From: Chitinophaga agri
Lineage (GTDB): Bacteria; Bacteroidota; Bacteroidia; Chitinophagales; Chitinophagaceae
Assembly: GCF_010093065.1 (NCBI RefSeq)
Contig: NZ_CP048113.1
Coordinates: forward strand, 1,364,001 to 1,428,000
DNA length: 64,000 nucleotides
Direction of reading: 5' to 3'
Shown here: positions 7,821 through 16,447 of the stretch, in pieces
How positions within the stretch are numbered: the stretch's first letter is position 1
Layout of the letters: the number at the start of each line of letters is the position of its first letter
The notes under the pieces: model-generated
What the model was told of the DNA's origin: nothing
Database searches by the model: none
What the model saw: only the letters and a program-made list of their open reading frames with translations
Translations under genes and position numbers: made by a program

Positions 7821-9458
7821 TTACACCTGAAATACCCCCAGACTGAAGGAATCTTCCACTGGTGCGTTATTGGCGGCAGCGATACACTCGGACAATGTCT
7901 TCCGTGTTTCCAGCGGATCAATGATCTCGTCTACCCATAAACGACTGGCGGCGTAGTAAGGTGTCGTCTGACTATTATACCTGTCCGTGATCTCTTTCAG
8001 CAATCTGCTTTCTTCTTCCGGTGTGATCTCCTCTCCTTTTGCCTTCAGGGAAGCCACCTGGATCTGCAACAATGTTTTGGCCGCCTGTTCTCCACCCATC
8101 ACCGCGATCTTGGCATTCGGCCATGCAAAGATGAACCGTGGATCATATGCCTTTCCGCACATGGCATAATTACCCGCCCCATATGAGTTACCAACGATCA
8201 CGGTAAACTTCGGTACTACAGAATTAGCCACTGCATTCACCAGCTTCGCACCATCTTTGATAATACCCGCGTGTTCACTACGGCTACCTACCATAAAGCC
8301 GGTCACGTCCTGCAGGAACACCAGTGGTATCTTTTTCTGATTACAGTTCATAATAAAGCGGGCTGCCTTGTCTGCGCTGTCATTGTAGATCACACCACCC
8401 ATCTGCATCTCGCCTTTTTTACTCTTCACCATCTTACGCTGATTCGCCACAATACCTACAGCCCAGCCATCGATGCGTGCATAACCACAAAGGATGGTCT
8501 TACCATAATCTTCCTTATACTCATCAAACTCAGACCCATCTACCAGGCGGTGGATGATCTCATGCATATCATACGGACGGGTGCTATCCTCCGGGATCAC
8601 GTTGTATAACGTAGCAGGATCAATCTGCGGATCAACAGGTGCGATACGGTTAAAACCCGCATTCGCAGGATCACCTATCTTACTCACGATCTTTTTGATA
8701 TGATCGAGGCACGCTTCATCAGAATCAAACTTATAATCTGCAATACCCGAGATCTCTGTATGGGTAACGGCGCCGCCTAACGTTTCCGCATCAACCGTCT
8801 CCCCGATAGCGGCCTTCACGAGGTAAGGCCCTGCCAGGAAAATAGAGCCGTTGCCATTCACCATCAGTACTTCATCACTCATAATAGGCAGGTACGCACC
8901 GCCTGCCACACAGCTACCCATTACAGCAGCGATCTGGGTAATGCCCATGGCACTCATGCGTGCATTGTTCCGGAATATACGACCGAAGTGTTCTTTATCA
9001 GGGAAGATCTCATCCTGCATAGGCAGGTATACACCGGCACTGTCTACCAGGTAGATCACGGGTAATCTGTTCTCCATCGCTATTTCCTGCAAACGGAGGT
9101 TTTTCTTGCCGGTCATGGGGAACCAGGCGCCGGCCTTCACGGTCATATCATTGGCGACGATCATACACTGGCGACCGCTGATATAACCAATGCCGCCAAC
9201 AGTGCCCGCTGCCGGACAACCACCGTGTTCAGCGTACATGTCATAAGCGGCAAAAGCGCCGATCTCTGTAAAAGGAGTGTCTTTGTCAAGCAGGTAAGCA
9301 ATTCTTTCTCGTGGGGTCAACTTACCTTTCTGCCGTACTTTTTCGAGGTTCTTTTTTCCTCCCCCCTGTTCAATGACAGAGAGGCGTTGCCGGAGCGTGC
9401 TGAGAGATCTGCGCATCGCATCTTCATTCCGGTTCATGTCCAGTTGCTGTGCATCCAT
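7821..9458 (-). CDS. Acyl-CoA carboxylase carboxyltransferase subunit (methylcrotonyl/propionyl-CoA type)
   Basis: A carboxyltransferase of the biotin-dependent acyl-CoA carboxylase family. It transfers carboxyl from a biotinylated subunit to an acyl-CoA. Two crotonase-like halves are visible: GGCPAAGTVGGIGYISGRQCMIVANDMTVKAGAWFPMTGKKNLRLQEIA with IYLVDSAGVYLPMQDE in the N-terminal half, and PLVFLQDVTGFMVGSRSEHAGIIKDGAKLV with GNSYGAGNYAMCGKAYDPRF in the C-terminal half. The sequence most resembles methylcrotonyl-CoA carboxylase beta subunits of leucine breakdown, but substrate is not certain. I chose the ATG at 9458 (MDAQQLDMNRNED, 545 residues). The reading up to 9557 adds a hydrophobic stretch that is not a family feature. 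No biotin carboxylase subunit is nearby. Confidence 0.93.
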   Translation of the reverse strand: MDAQQLDMNRNEDAMRRSLSTLRQRLSVIEQGGGKKNLEKVRQKGKLTPRERIAYLLDKDTPFTEIGAFAAYDMYAEHGGCPAAGTVGGIGYISGRQCMIVANDMTVKAGAWFPMTGKKNLRLQEIAMENRLPVIYLVDSAGVYLPMQDEIFPDKEHFGRIFRNNARMSAMGITQIAAVMGSCVAGGAYLPIMSDEVLMVNGNGSIFLAGPYLVKAAIGETVDAETLGGAVTHTEISGIADYKFDSDEACLDHIKKIVSKIGDPANAGFNRIAPVDPQIDPATLYNVIPEDSTRPYDMHEIIHRLVDGSEFDEYKEDYGKTILCGYARIDGWAVGIVANQRKMVKSKKGEMQMGGVIYNDSADKAARFIMNCNQKKIPLVFLQDVTGFMVGSRSEHAGIIKDGAKLVNAVANSVVPKFTVIVGNSYGAGNYAMCGKAYDPRFIFAWPNAKIAVMGGEQAAKTLLQIQVASLKAKGEEITPEEESRLLKEITDRYNSQTTPYYAASRLWVDEIIDPLETRKTLSECIAAANNAPVEDSFSLGVFQV

Positions 9459-9572
9459 ATGATTGTTTTTGGTTCGGGGCATTTTTATGGCCACAACTAA
9501 AAATAAGGAAAAACACAGAAACAGCCGCATGCTATCCCGGCAGGCCGGCTGATACAATAGTGGGCTGTGATC

Positions 9573-9938
9573 TTATATCACCGTACGGTGATGCTTTGCC
9601 CATTTGATCATTTCTGACAGGATAGGCCATAATGTTTTGCAATAGTCGGTCAGCGCATATTCCACCTGCATGGGCGACAGTTCATCTGCCGTCCTCGTCA
9701 CCAGTTTATTCAGTTCCATTTCCCTCAGCTCCTTCGACAACATTCGAAAGGTGATCTTAGGAATACTCCTGGCAATATCCCGGTAACGCGTATTACCATT
9801 TACCAGCGATACCATGATCAGTATCCTCCATTTTCCATTAATTACATACAGCGTATCCTGGATATACTTCATGTTTTGCTGATCCTTCTCTGTGCACGCA
9901 ATTTCTGTACTCATACCCAAGCTTTTATCAATTGACAA
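9573..9938 (-). CDS. HxlR-family winged-helix transcriptional regulator
   Basis: A 121-residue DNA-binding protein. Family signatures are YIQDTLYVINGKWRILIMVSLVNGNTRYRDIARSIPKITFRMLSKELREMELNKLV (helices and wing, residues ~25-80) and YALTDYCKTLWPILSEMIKWA at the C-terminus. HxlR regulators often control a divergent oxidoreductase gene, and here a short-chain dehydrogenase starts 75 bp away on the other strand. The cysteine near residue 15 (EIACTEKDQQN) matches the usual N-terminal cysteine of redox-sensing members, though sensing is only inferred. The start at 9938 is used; an ATG at 9914 is also possible. Confidence 0.9.
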   Translation of the reverse strand: MSIDKSLGMSTEIACTEKDQQNMKYIQDTLYVINGKWRILIMVSLVNGNTRYRDIARSIPKITFRMLSKELREMELNKLVTRTADELSPMQVEYALTDYCKTLWPILSEMIKWAKHHRTVI

Positions 9939-9963
9939 CTGCTATACTCTATGATAGCATCCC

Positions 9964-9993
9964 CAAAGATATACCACCCCGCCAATACCTTTG
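9964..9993. promoter_or_regulatory. Overlapping divergent promoters between the HxlR and SDR genes
   Basis: On the minus strand 9971-9964 reads TATCTTTG and on the plus strand 9986-9993 reads TACCTTTG; both match TAnnTTTG. They lie 26 and 20 bp upstream of the HxlR and dehydrogenase starts and are only 14 bp apart. Together they form an inverted repeat (CAAAGATA...TACCTTTG), so one bound regulator could control both directions. Confidence 0.55.
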
Positions 9994-10013
9994 TCAGAAA
10001 TTAAACATCATAC

Positions 10014-10829
10014 ATGAAAAAGACAATTCTGATAACAGGAGCCAGCAGTGGCTTAGGAAAAGCAACGGCGGAATACTTTGCTTCAGCAGGCTGGCAGGTA
10101 GCTGCCACCATGCGTACCCCGGAAAAAGCGACTACACTGACTGAGATACCCGGCATTCAGATATTTAAGATGGATGTCACAGATAACGCTACGATCACCA
10201 GAGCCGTAGCTGATATCATCAGCACTTTCGGTAAGATCGATGTGGTACTGAACAACGCCGGAATGGGACGCTACGGCGCACTGGAGCTATGTTCAGAAAA
10301 AGACATCAATGATATCTGGCAAACGAATGTACAGGGTGTTGTAAACGTGATACGTGGTGTACTGCCGCACTTCAGGGCCAATAAAGCAGGTACCATCATT
10401 AATGTAGGCTCTGCCATGGGACTCACTACCACGATGCCCCTGCTATCATTATATCACATGACGAAGTATGCGCTGGAAGGATTGACCGAAGGACTGTATT
10501 ATGAACTTAAACCACTGAACATCGATGTGCATATGATAGAACCCGGCGGCTTCCCTTCGGAATTAAATCAAAACCTGGTGTTCCATCGTCGCGAGGACAT
10601 GAAGGAGTACGATGTGGTAACGGACAAGATAGAACAGCTGCTTCTGCACTATAACGATTTGCCACTGGGTACAGTAGAAGAGATTGTGGACGTGATCTAT
10701 GCATTATCTGAAAGAAAAAGTACACAGTTCAGAACAGTGATTGGTACTGCTGCGAATGAACTGGTAGCAAGAAGAAAATCATTAACTGATGAAGTATTTC
10801 TTGCGTCTTCACTAAGCTATTTCAGCTAG
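10014..10829 (+). CDS. Short-chain dehydrogenase/reductase (SDR)
   Basis: A 271-residue classical SDR oxidoreductase, predicted cytoplasmic. The cofactor-binding TGASSGLGKATAEYF is at residues 7-21, followed by MDVTD, NNAGMGRYG near 83-91, the catalytic serine region INVGSAMG, and the active-site YHMTK (Tyr and Lys of YxxxK) near 148-152. The C-terminal part is substrate-binding and gives no clear substrate. It is divergent from an HxlR regulator with closely packed promoters, which suggests control by that regulator. Confidence 0.94.
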   Translation: MKKTILITGASSGLGKATAEYFASAGWQVAATMRTPEKATTLTEIPGIQIFKMDVTDNATITRAVADIISTFGKIDVVLNNAGMGRYGALELCSEKDINDIWQTNVQGVVNVIRGVLPHFRANKAGTIINVGSAMGLTTTMPLLSLYHMTKYALEGLTEGLYYELKPLNIDVHMIEPGGFPSELNQNLVFHRREDMKEYDVVTDKIEQLLLHYNDLPLGTVEEIVDVIYALSERKSTQFRTVIGTAANELVARRKSLTDEVFLASSLSYFS

Positions 10830-10854
10830 TAAGCAGATATTATTTTTTACACAG

Positions 10855-10881
10855 AGGATTACGCGCAAGTGTGATCCTTTC
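10855..10881 (+). terminator. Possible terminator of the SDR gene
   Basis: AGGATTAC (10855-10862) pairs with GTGATCCT (10871-10878), allowing one G-T pair, and TT follows. It lies about 25 bp after the dehydrogenase stop. The stem is modest, so the call is tentative. Confidence 0.4.
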
Positions 10882-11045
10882 GTGCGTTCGGAACAGCGCT
10901 ATTCCGGAAACGCTTGCCTCACCTAATCCGAAAACGGAGCATCTTCCTCCTTCAATTCAAGATCTGCTTCAAAAAATGGCCTTACCCAAGCCTGATAACT
11001 ACCGTGGTCAATGCCGTGTATCATAGAAATCAACGTAAACAAGAT

Positions 11046-11085
11046 CAGGAGACATATTACTGAAGTTTCAGCAACATGTCTCCTG
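11046..11085 (-). terminator. Hairpin downstream of the CapA-NlpC operon
   Basis: CAGGAGACAT (11046-11055) and ATGTCTCCTG (11076-11085) are perfect complements and enclose a second stem CTGAA/TTCAG. On the minus strand the hairpin begins 30 bp after the NlpC/P60 stop and is followed by a short T-rich stretch. Confidence 0.65.
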
Positions 11086-11114
11086 CGTATTAAATATCCT
11101 GAATTGAACAGCAA

Positions 11115-11849
11115 TTAATAATCAGACAGCCGCTGCTCCGTACCAGGATGTATCACAGTGTTCGTAGAATCCACCTCGATCACGCGTTTCGCGCCAATAA
11201 AGCGTTTCTTATAATACTCACTATTCGTGATATCCACGATATTCACGCCCTGATTGCTGGAGTGGATCATCAGCACCTTTCCATTATCAACCTTGTACAC
11301 ACAACCTACGTGCGCAATCCTCTTTGCTTTGGATTTCAGGCTACGGCCGGTGAAGAACAGCAGGTCGCCCGGGCTCCAGTCGGAAGGTGTGATCAGGTTT
11401 CCAAGGGTGCTCATATCGGCAGCTGTACGGGGCAGCGTCATACCGATAAAGGAAAAACCGAACTTGATCAGACCACTGCAATCAAATGCCATCGGGCCGA
11501 TCGCTCCGCGGATATAAGGTTTACCCAGTTCTCCTTCCAGAACAGCCAACAGCTGTTTGATGTTGCTTCTCAGCCCGGAAGTATCGTATGTATTGATGGT
11601 AATGTCAGCGTTTGGAAAATACAAACTATCAGGCATCCGTGGTGGCGTCACTACTTTAGGATGGGCCACATGATGCGCTACCGCTTTGGATTTATGAGCG
11701 GTCGCTTTTTTATGGTAAGCAGTGGTATGCTTTTTAGCTGGCGCGTGCTTAACAGGCTTTTTCTTAATTTGTGCCGCAACAGTGGTAATGCTGGCAACTG
11801 ATATGATTATCGGCAATAACTTCTTCACAGTAACATGTTGTTTAGTCAA
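11115..11849 (-). CDS. NlpC/P60-family cell-wall peptidase
   Basis: A 244-residue secreted cysteine peptidase likely to cut peptide stems of peptidoglycan. It has a signal peptide-like N-terminus (LLPIIISVASITTVAAQ), then a Lys/His/Ala/Pro-rich low-complexity linker (residues ~28-70), then the catalytic domain. The catalytic set is visible: C124 in AFDCSGLIKF, H180 in RIAHVGCVY, and H196 in VLMIHSSNQ. The linker may interact with wall polymers, but that is inference. Its start overlaps the end of the CapA gene by 8 bp, so the two are translationally coupled. Confidence 0.93.
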   Translation of the reverse strand: MTKQHVTVKKLLPIIISVASITTVAAQIKKKPVKHAPAKKHTTAYHKKATAHKSKAVAHHVAHPKVVTPPRMPDSLYFPNADITINTYDTSGLRSNIKQLLAVLEGELGKPYIRGAIGPMAFDCSGLIKFGFSFIGMTLPRTAADMSTLGNLITPSDWSPGDLLFFTGRSLKSKAKRIAHVGCVYKVDNGKVLMIHSSNQGVNIVDITNSEYYKKRFIGAKRVIEVDSTNTVIHPGTEQRLSDY

Positions 11850-12990
11850 ATGTCCCCGCTTCTACCTCCTGATATCCAAAATCGGCAGTTGATAAAGAAC
11901 GGATCATTTTGAAAGCTCTCAATGTTGTATCCGGTTTAGGTATGCCCTCCCCTTCTTGCAGGAAAGAAAACACTTTATGCTCGACAAGGTTTCCCTCGCT
12001 GGTGATTTTTACCCGCAGCAAAGGTGCAACATTATTGGGATATTTCAGATTAAATAAGTGATAAGTTGCAAAATTTCCTAAACTATAAGCCACTAATTTA
12101 CCTTTATAACGCTCCATCCCCCTTACAACGTGGGGCCCTGAGCCGATTACGAGGTCCGCTCCTTCATCAATACACATATGTGAAAAATGTCTTACATCTC
12201 CTCTGTCCTGTCCTAAAAACATTTCGCGTCCCTTCGGTGTATGGGTACGCGCCGAACCTTCACCGCCTCCATGAAAGAACACCACCAGCAGCTTGCATAA
12301 TGGACGCACTTCGGCGATGGTCGCCTTTATAAGCGAATCGTCATTTAGATCAAGACAGTTGGCATGTGGTGCAAAAGACACAAAGCCGATCGTCGTACCA
12401 CGCACCGACAGTGTGTCAAATACGTGTTGCGGCACTCCGCTGGTCCTGATGTTCACACTATCCAGAAAAGCCAGCGTATGCTTTACCCCTGTCAATCCGA
12501 AATCATACGAATGGTTATTGGCCAGGTTGAGGTATTCGAAGCCCGCCTCTTTATACCACAGGGCATAATTGTACGGCGTACGGAAGGCAAAACACTGGGT
12601 AGAGGTTCCACAGTTCTTAAACACTTTCGCATCATCAGATACAACGCTCTCCAGGTTACCGATACGCAGATCCGTTTCCGCCAGCAATGGCATCGCATAT
12701 TGCAGGATATTGCCCTCGTCTGCCTTCGGCAGGAAAGACTTCGCGGGGTAGGAAGAACCTACCATCATGTCGCCCACAATGGAGAAACTGATGGTATCAG
12801 GCAATGTATCGACTACCGCCACTGGTGGCAGCAGCGTATCTGAAAGGGCTATCCGGCTGCCCCAAACGGTCATTTTATAAGATTGTCTTGACTTCGTATT
12901 CTTATCCCCTGAAATAATATGAGGCAGAAACAGCAACACAATGAAATTGAAAGAAAACAAATGAATGCTCTTAACAGCAACTTTCGGCAT
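11842..12990 (-). CDS. CapA-family (PgsA-like) metallophosphatase-fold protein
   Basis: A 382-residue protein of the CapA/PgsA family, whose members are linked to poly-gamma-glutamate capsule export but are widespread with unknown roles. Family segments are SIVGDMMVG (~70-78), IGNLESVVSDD, FEYLNLANNHSYDFGLTGVKHTLAFLDS, LLVVFFHGGGE, and ADLVIGSGPHVVRGMERYKGKLVAYSLGNFAT. The N-terminus has a hydrophobic stretch (LFSFNFIVLLFLPHIISG) that could be a signal or anchor. It overlaps the NlpC/P60 gene by 8 bp, which suggests a joint envelope function. No capB or capC homologue is nearby, so capsule synthesis is not claimed. Confidence 0.9.
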   Translation of the reverse strand: MPKVAVKSIHLFSFNFIVLLFLPHIISGDKNTKSRQSYKMTVWGSRIALSDTLLPPVAVVDTLPDTISFSIVGDMMVGSSYPAKSFLPKADEGNILQYAMPLLAETDLRIGNLESVVSDDAKVFKNCGTSTQCFAFRTPYNYALWYKEAGFEYLNLANNHSYDFGLTGVKHTLAFLDSVNIRTSGVPQHVFDTLSVRGTTIGFVSFAPHANCLDLNDDSLIKATIAEVRPLCKLLVVFFHGGGEGSARTHTPKGREMFLGQDRGDVRHFSHMCIDEGADLVIGSGPHVVRGMERYKGKLVAYSLGNFATYHLFNLKYPNNVAPLLRVKITSEGNLVEHKVFSFLQEGEGIPKPDTTLRAFKMIRSLSTADFGYQEVEAGTFD

Positions 12991-13153
12991 ACAGTAAACT
13001 AAATATTAAAATGAAAATCAGTCTCTTAAAGAATACAATATCATTCCTGGGGGAACAAGAAAAAAGTCAGTACATCACGTTTACATTCACGAACCGTTCC
13101 TTTGAGGTTTTATGCCAGCAAATATATAGCAATCCCGGGGTATTTCATAGCAG

Positions 13154-13189
13154 AAAGGCCGGGCCCGTCACTCGGGTACCGGCCTTTTT
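13154..13189 (-). terminator. Terminator downstream of the GH76-like gene
   Basis: AAAGGCCGG...CCGGCCTTT forms a stem, extended by CCCG/CGGG, with a T-run on the plus side and TTTC on the minus side. It lies 27 bp beyond the stop of the minus-strand gene at 13216. The remainder of 12991-13215 shows no convincing gene. Confidence 0.85.
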
Positions 13190-13215
13190 GCTGTATACAA
13201 TTCTGTTACAACAAG

Positions 13216-15057
13216 TTATTTCACGAAAGAAATTGTACTTTTTTTGCCATCCTTGACTATCGTGATCCAATATACGCCACCATGGAGGCGTGATACATCT
13301 AAATTATTGGTAGTCAAACGACTGCGTAGCACCACACGACCTGTCACATCCACCACCGTTACGTCTGAGCCGGTGATATTCAATGATGTTTTCAGATACA
13401 ACGTATTGCCGGCAGGGTTAGGATATAGTGTCACGCCTTTCAGCAGACTGCGCTCCTCCTCGTTCACCCTGGCGGTCGTATTAATAGCAGGTGCTGCGCC
13501 GGTGGCTGTAATACGGATAGAGGTAGCCTTGTCATTGAAGTTCTGTGCTACCAGGCAGCTGTTATCACTTGTAGCGGTCACACTCGTACCGGCGAAATTG
13601 TCATTTTCGTACAAGATCACCTGGTAGCCATTGCTCACCCGCAATGAAGAAATATCGTCATTCAGTATGCCTTTCGCCTGTAACTGCGTCAGGGTATAGT
13701 TGCCCGCTGGCAAACTCACCACTGCCCCTGTATAGTTACAGTCCTTGAAGAAAGAAGCGCCGGCGGTATAACTGATAATGATAGACGATACGCTATCATT
13801 CCATGGGCCGCCTATCCACGGACTGTTACTGGTCACTACCAGGTTGTCACCGGTGAAGTTATCATTCTTGTATAGTGTTGCCTTAAAGCCGGTAGGAATA
13901 GAGAATCCTGTCACATCATTGTTGTTGATCCCCTTTGCCTGTAACGCGGCGGTATTATAACTACCTACGCCTAAGCTCCAGTAACTGCCACCGTAGTTAA
14001 TGTCCTTGTAAAAGAACGACTGGTCCAGTAATGCGGCCGCTTCTACCAGCATAACACCACTCAGCTGGGTAGAATAATCCGTACTGCCTGATGGCTGTTG
14101 TGACCACACCGTACCCACAAGATTAGTAGCAGGATTAATGCCACTGGTCTTCAGGGTCTGCGCATTGAAGCGGATCGCCTCATTGTACGCATCCCTGGTA
14201 GCCGCAGGCACATTACCTTCCCTGGCCAGTTCCGCGAGATAGCGGATAAAGATGCCTTTGAATAATCCGCCGTCACCGCCACCATCTTCATTCGCAAAGA
14301 ACATCCCGTTCGTGCGTCTGGAATTCATAGCATAGTTGGCCGTTTTGACCGCCTCATTCAGATAGTATGCATCTCCCGTTACCTTGTACAGCTCCCAGCC
14401 AGCACCAATGAACGTACCTACATTGTAGGAGAAGATCCAGTCTTTGTTAGTTACGCCGGTATTGAGATTGATGTTGTCCCATACGGCGCCGGTCACAGGA
14501 TCTACCAGGTTGTTCTTCATAAAGGTGAAGATGTCTTTGATGAGCTGAAGGTCTGCAGCTGATCCTGTTATCTGATACAGTCTTGCTCCAAGGATAATGG
14601 CGGGACCATTGGTACAGGAGTTCTTACATCCTGCGCAACCCTTGTTCCAGTCGATGGCCCCATTACTGTAACCTCCCTTGATGTCGGCCCATAACTGCGT
14701 GGCGACGTTATAATACTCAATGTCTCCTGTTGCCAGCCAGGCACGCAAAGTTGCAATGCCCATCCAGTCCATGTCGTCGTAGAAATAGTTGATGTAAGTA
14801 TTCCCGTTTGCGCTCTTTGTACCGAGCAGCAAGGCTTTCATACGGGTCTTGTAAGTTTCGGAACGGGTACGCATATAGCCGTCTGTCAATGCATGTACAC
14901 CATTAGCGGACCACCAATAATTATTGTTTGGCACACCGAAAGTGTTATACATACTTGTTTGCAGCGCTTCTGCCGTGGAATTGAAATTAGCGAGCTGGCC
15001 GAATGAAGAGAGCTGCATGCATAGCAGCAGTACGGCCACTTGTAGAAGTGATCTCAT
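13216..15057 (-). CDS. Secreted GH76-like alpha-mannan hydrolase with crystallin-like modules and T9SS type A tail
   Basis: A 613-residue secreted enzyme. After a signal peptide (MRSLLQVAVLLLCMQLSSFGQ) comes an (alpha/alpha)6-type domain of glycoside hydrolase family 76 (~22-340). The paired aspartates D94-D95 in YFYDDMDWMGIA match the GH76 catalytic pair, which supports endo-alpha-1,6-mannanase activity. Residues ~345-510 hold three beta/gamma-crystallin-like motifs (SFFYKDINYGGSYWSL, ATLYKNDNFTGDNL, VILYENDNFAGTSV), often calcium-binding. The last ~80 residues (VTLYPNPAGNTLYLK to GVYWITIVKDGKKSTISFVK) form a type A T9SS sorting domain. Outer membrane export through T9SS is therefore expected. 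It has its own terminator and is not adjacent to the SusCD pair. Confidence 0.9.
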   Translation of the reverse strand: MRSLLQVAVLLLCMQLSSFGQLANFNSTAEALQTSMYNTFGVPNNNYWWSANGVHALTDGYMRTRSETYKTRMKALLLGTKSANGNTYINYFYDDMDWMGIATLRAWLATGDIEYYNVATQLWADIKGGYSNGAIDWNKGCAGCKNSCTNGPAIILGARLYQITGSAADLQLIKDIFTFMKNNLVDPVTGAVWDNINLNTGVTNKDWIFSYNVGTFIGAGWELYKVTGDAYYLNEAVKTANYAMNSRRTNGMFFANEDGGGDGGLFKGIFIRYLAELAREGNVPAATRDAYNEAIRFNAQTLKTSGINPATNLVGTVWSQQPSGSTDYSTQLSGVMLVEAAALLDQSFFYKDINYGGSYWSLGVGSYNTAALQAKGINNNDVTGFSIPTGFKATLYKNDNFTGDNLVVTSNSPWIGGPWNDSVSSIIISYTAGASFFKDCNYTGAVVSLPAGNYTLTQLQAKGILNDDISSLRVSNGYQVILYENDNFAGTSVTATSDNSCLVAQNFNDKATSIRITATGAAPAINTTARVNEEERSLLKGVTLYPNPAGNTLYLKTSLNITGSDVTVVDVTGRVVLRSRLTTNNLDVSRLHGGVYWITIVKDGKKSTISFVK

Positions 15058-15392
15058 GTTGTAAAGGTTTTGAAGGATCAGTATAAATGAGTAACAGAAC
15101 TGTATGACGCGTGGAAATGCAACGCCGGCCGCCGCAACGTGGAAGGAACAGCCGGCAATCCGTCAGTCAGCCGACGGGTTACGTAATAAAACACACCGCT
15201 GCCTTCAGACAGGCGGCCGAACAATTGTTTGTAAATGGAAGAGAGATAATGAAGAATGAATGGATACTTCATTGAAAAGGGTTTTATGTAATGATGACTA
15301 CATGTTACCCTGGATAGAACTACAGCGTAATAAAAATATTCAAATATTTTAAATAAAGCAAGAGGGGGTTAACAAATTCATGTACCCCCTGC
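15058..15392. other. Intergenic region upstream of the GH76-like gene
   Basis: This 335-bp gap probably contains the promoter of the GH76-like gene and the 3' end of the MarR-GNAT transcript. Part of it is GC-rich (15115-15180), and 15320-15370 is AT-rich. I found no exact TAnnTTTG box, no strong terminator, and no convincing short gene. Confidence 0.4.
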
Positions 15393-16328
15393 TTAAACCA
15401 GATCAATCTCGTACCGTTCTTCTGTCAGCTGCAACCCCCACATAGGCATATGCTTTTCGCCCGACTTGCGGAAACCGTTCTTTCTGAACATAGATGTCGC
15501 TGCTACCTGCTGACTGGTCGTAATGAGATAAATTTTCTGAAACAGCTTTTCTTTAGCGGCATTAATGGCTTCCGTCAGCAGGCGCTGTCCGATACCAATA
15601 CCGCGATAATCCGGATGTACCAGGAACCAGCGTAACTGGGTAGCATAACGCGAATGCCCGAGCACCGCAATGGAACCTATGATCTGATTGCCATGCATTG
15701 CCAGGAATACCTGATCTTTAGAAGAGTTATACGCTTCCAGGAATTCATAGAAGGTCTTACAGGTATGTGTTTCAAACTCCAGGTTATACCCTGCTTCCTT
15801 TGCATACAGGGAGCCATGCATGTGCATGATAAAACCAGCATCGCCCGGCTGCAGGTCACGTCTGTAGGTGATATCTTCCGGCGATATCCTGGCGTCATCA
15901 GAGAGGATGTGACGCACGGTCTTCATCGCTCCCGCCAGTGCCACCTGCTGTTCTGCCGGAACGGGTTCCAGCAGTTTGTTGACCTGTGCTGCGGAGCCTT
16001 CTTCCAGCGTTTCGAGCAACTTCGCTCCCTTCGCTGTCAGCTGCAGGTACCAGGTACGTCCGTCCAGGTTGGACTTACGTTTGGCGATCAGCTGATTCAT
16101 TTCAAATGATTTAAGGATGCGGCTCAGATATCCGCCGTCAATACCTAAATTGGCAATCAGTTTTCCTGCCGTGCATTGCTCTTCCTCTTCTTTTAACTTC
16201 CTGAGTACCCTTAATGCAGATAACGAAAGATTGTTGTCTGCCAAATGCCTGTTTAATAACTCCGCCAGGCTGTTGTAATAATTATTGAATTCACTAACCT
16301 CCCGCACCACTTCAAGATTCACTGACAT
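15393..16328 (-). CDS. MarR-type HTH / GNAT acetyltransferase fusion protein
   Basis: A 311-residue fusion. Residues 1-150 are a MarR-like winged helix (SLSALRVLRKLKEEEEQCTAGKLIANLGIDGGYLSRILKSFEMNQLIAKRKSNLDGRTWYLQLTAKG). Residues ~160-311 are a GNAT acetyltransferase with the acetyl-CoA loop in RWFLVHPDYRGIGIGQRLLTEAINAAK (the Q/RxxGxG/A motif) and a later YLITTSQQVAATSMFRKNGFRK. This two-part architecture is a known family with a self-contained regulator and enzyme; targets are unknown. I chose the ATG at 16328 (MSVNLEVVREVSEF); the longer reading to 16376 adds 16 residues unlike the family. It is transcribed in the same direction as the cytochrome gene but separated from it by a terminator. 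Confidence 0.9.
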   Translation of the reverse strand: MSVNLEVVREVSEFNNYYNSLAELLNRHLADNNLSLSALRVLRKLKEEEEQCTAGKLIANLGIDGGYLSRILKSFEMNQLIAKRKSNLDGRTWYLQLTAKGAKLLETLEEGSAAQVNKLLEPVPAEQQVALAGAMKTVRHILSDDARISPEDITYRRDLQPGDAGFIMHMHGSLYAKEAGYNLEFETHTCKTFYEFLEAYNSSKDQVFLAMHGNQIIGSIAVLGHSRYATQLRWFLVHPDYRGIGIGQRLLTEAINAAKEKLFQKIYLITTSQQVAATSMFRKNGFRKSGEKHMPMWGLQLTEERYEIDLV

Positions 16329-16376
16329 GTCCCTAAAATTTTCCGCAAATGTTAAAAATCTGTTTGACAAAAGCAA

Positions 16377-16422
16377 TTAAAAAACAGCGACATTTACCCA
16401 CATTGGGTGCCTGTCGCTGTTA
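16377..16422 (-). terminator. Terminator of the PQQ dehydrogenase-cytochrome operon
   Basis: AACAGCGACA (from 16383) pairs with TGTCGCTGTT (to 16422), and CCCA/TGGG extends the stem inside. On the minus strand a run of six T follows. It is 26 bp after the cytochrome stop. Confidence 0.9.
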
Positions 16423-16447
16423 AGATATTCAGATTCTTTGTGTTATA

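Noticed and set aside
9459..9557. N-terminal extension of the carboxyltransferase giving a signal-peptide-like start
   Set aside because: The enzyme is cytoplasmic, and the extension is not part of the family; the hydrophobic run is chance translation of the upstream region.
10923..11114. Minus-strand frame of 63 codons with one hydrophobic segment after the NlpC/P60 gene
   Set aside because: It starts with TTG right after the previous stop and contains the 11046-11085 terminator-like hairpin, which explains the local structure better.
11148..11801. Long plus-strand frame (217 codons) antisense to the NlpC/P60 gene
   Set aside because: The opposite strand carries the intact catalytic residues and signal peptide of a known family, so this is a shadow frame.
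13011..13256. Plus-strand frame of 81 codons between the CapA and GH76-like genes
   Set aside because: It reads through the terminator at 13154-13189 and shows no domain-like composition.
15078..15272. Minus-strand 64-codon frame upstream of the GH76-like gene
   Set aside because: No recognisable features, and it lies in the probable leader region of that gene.
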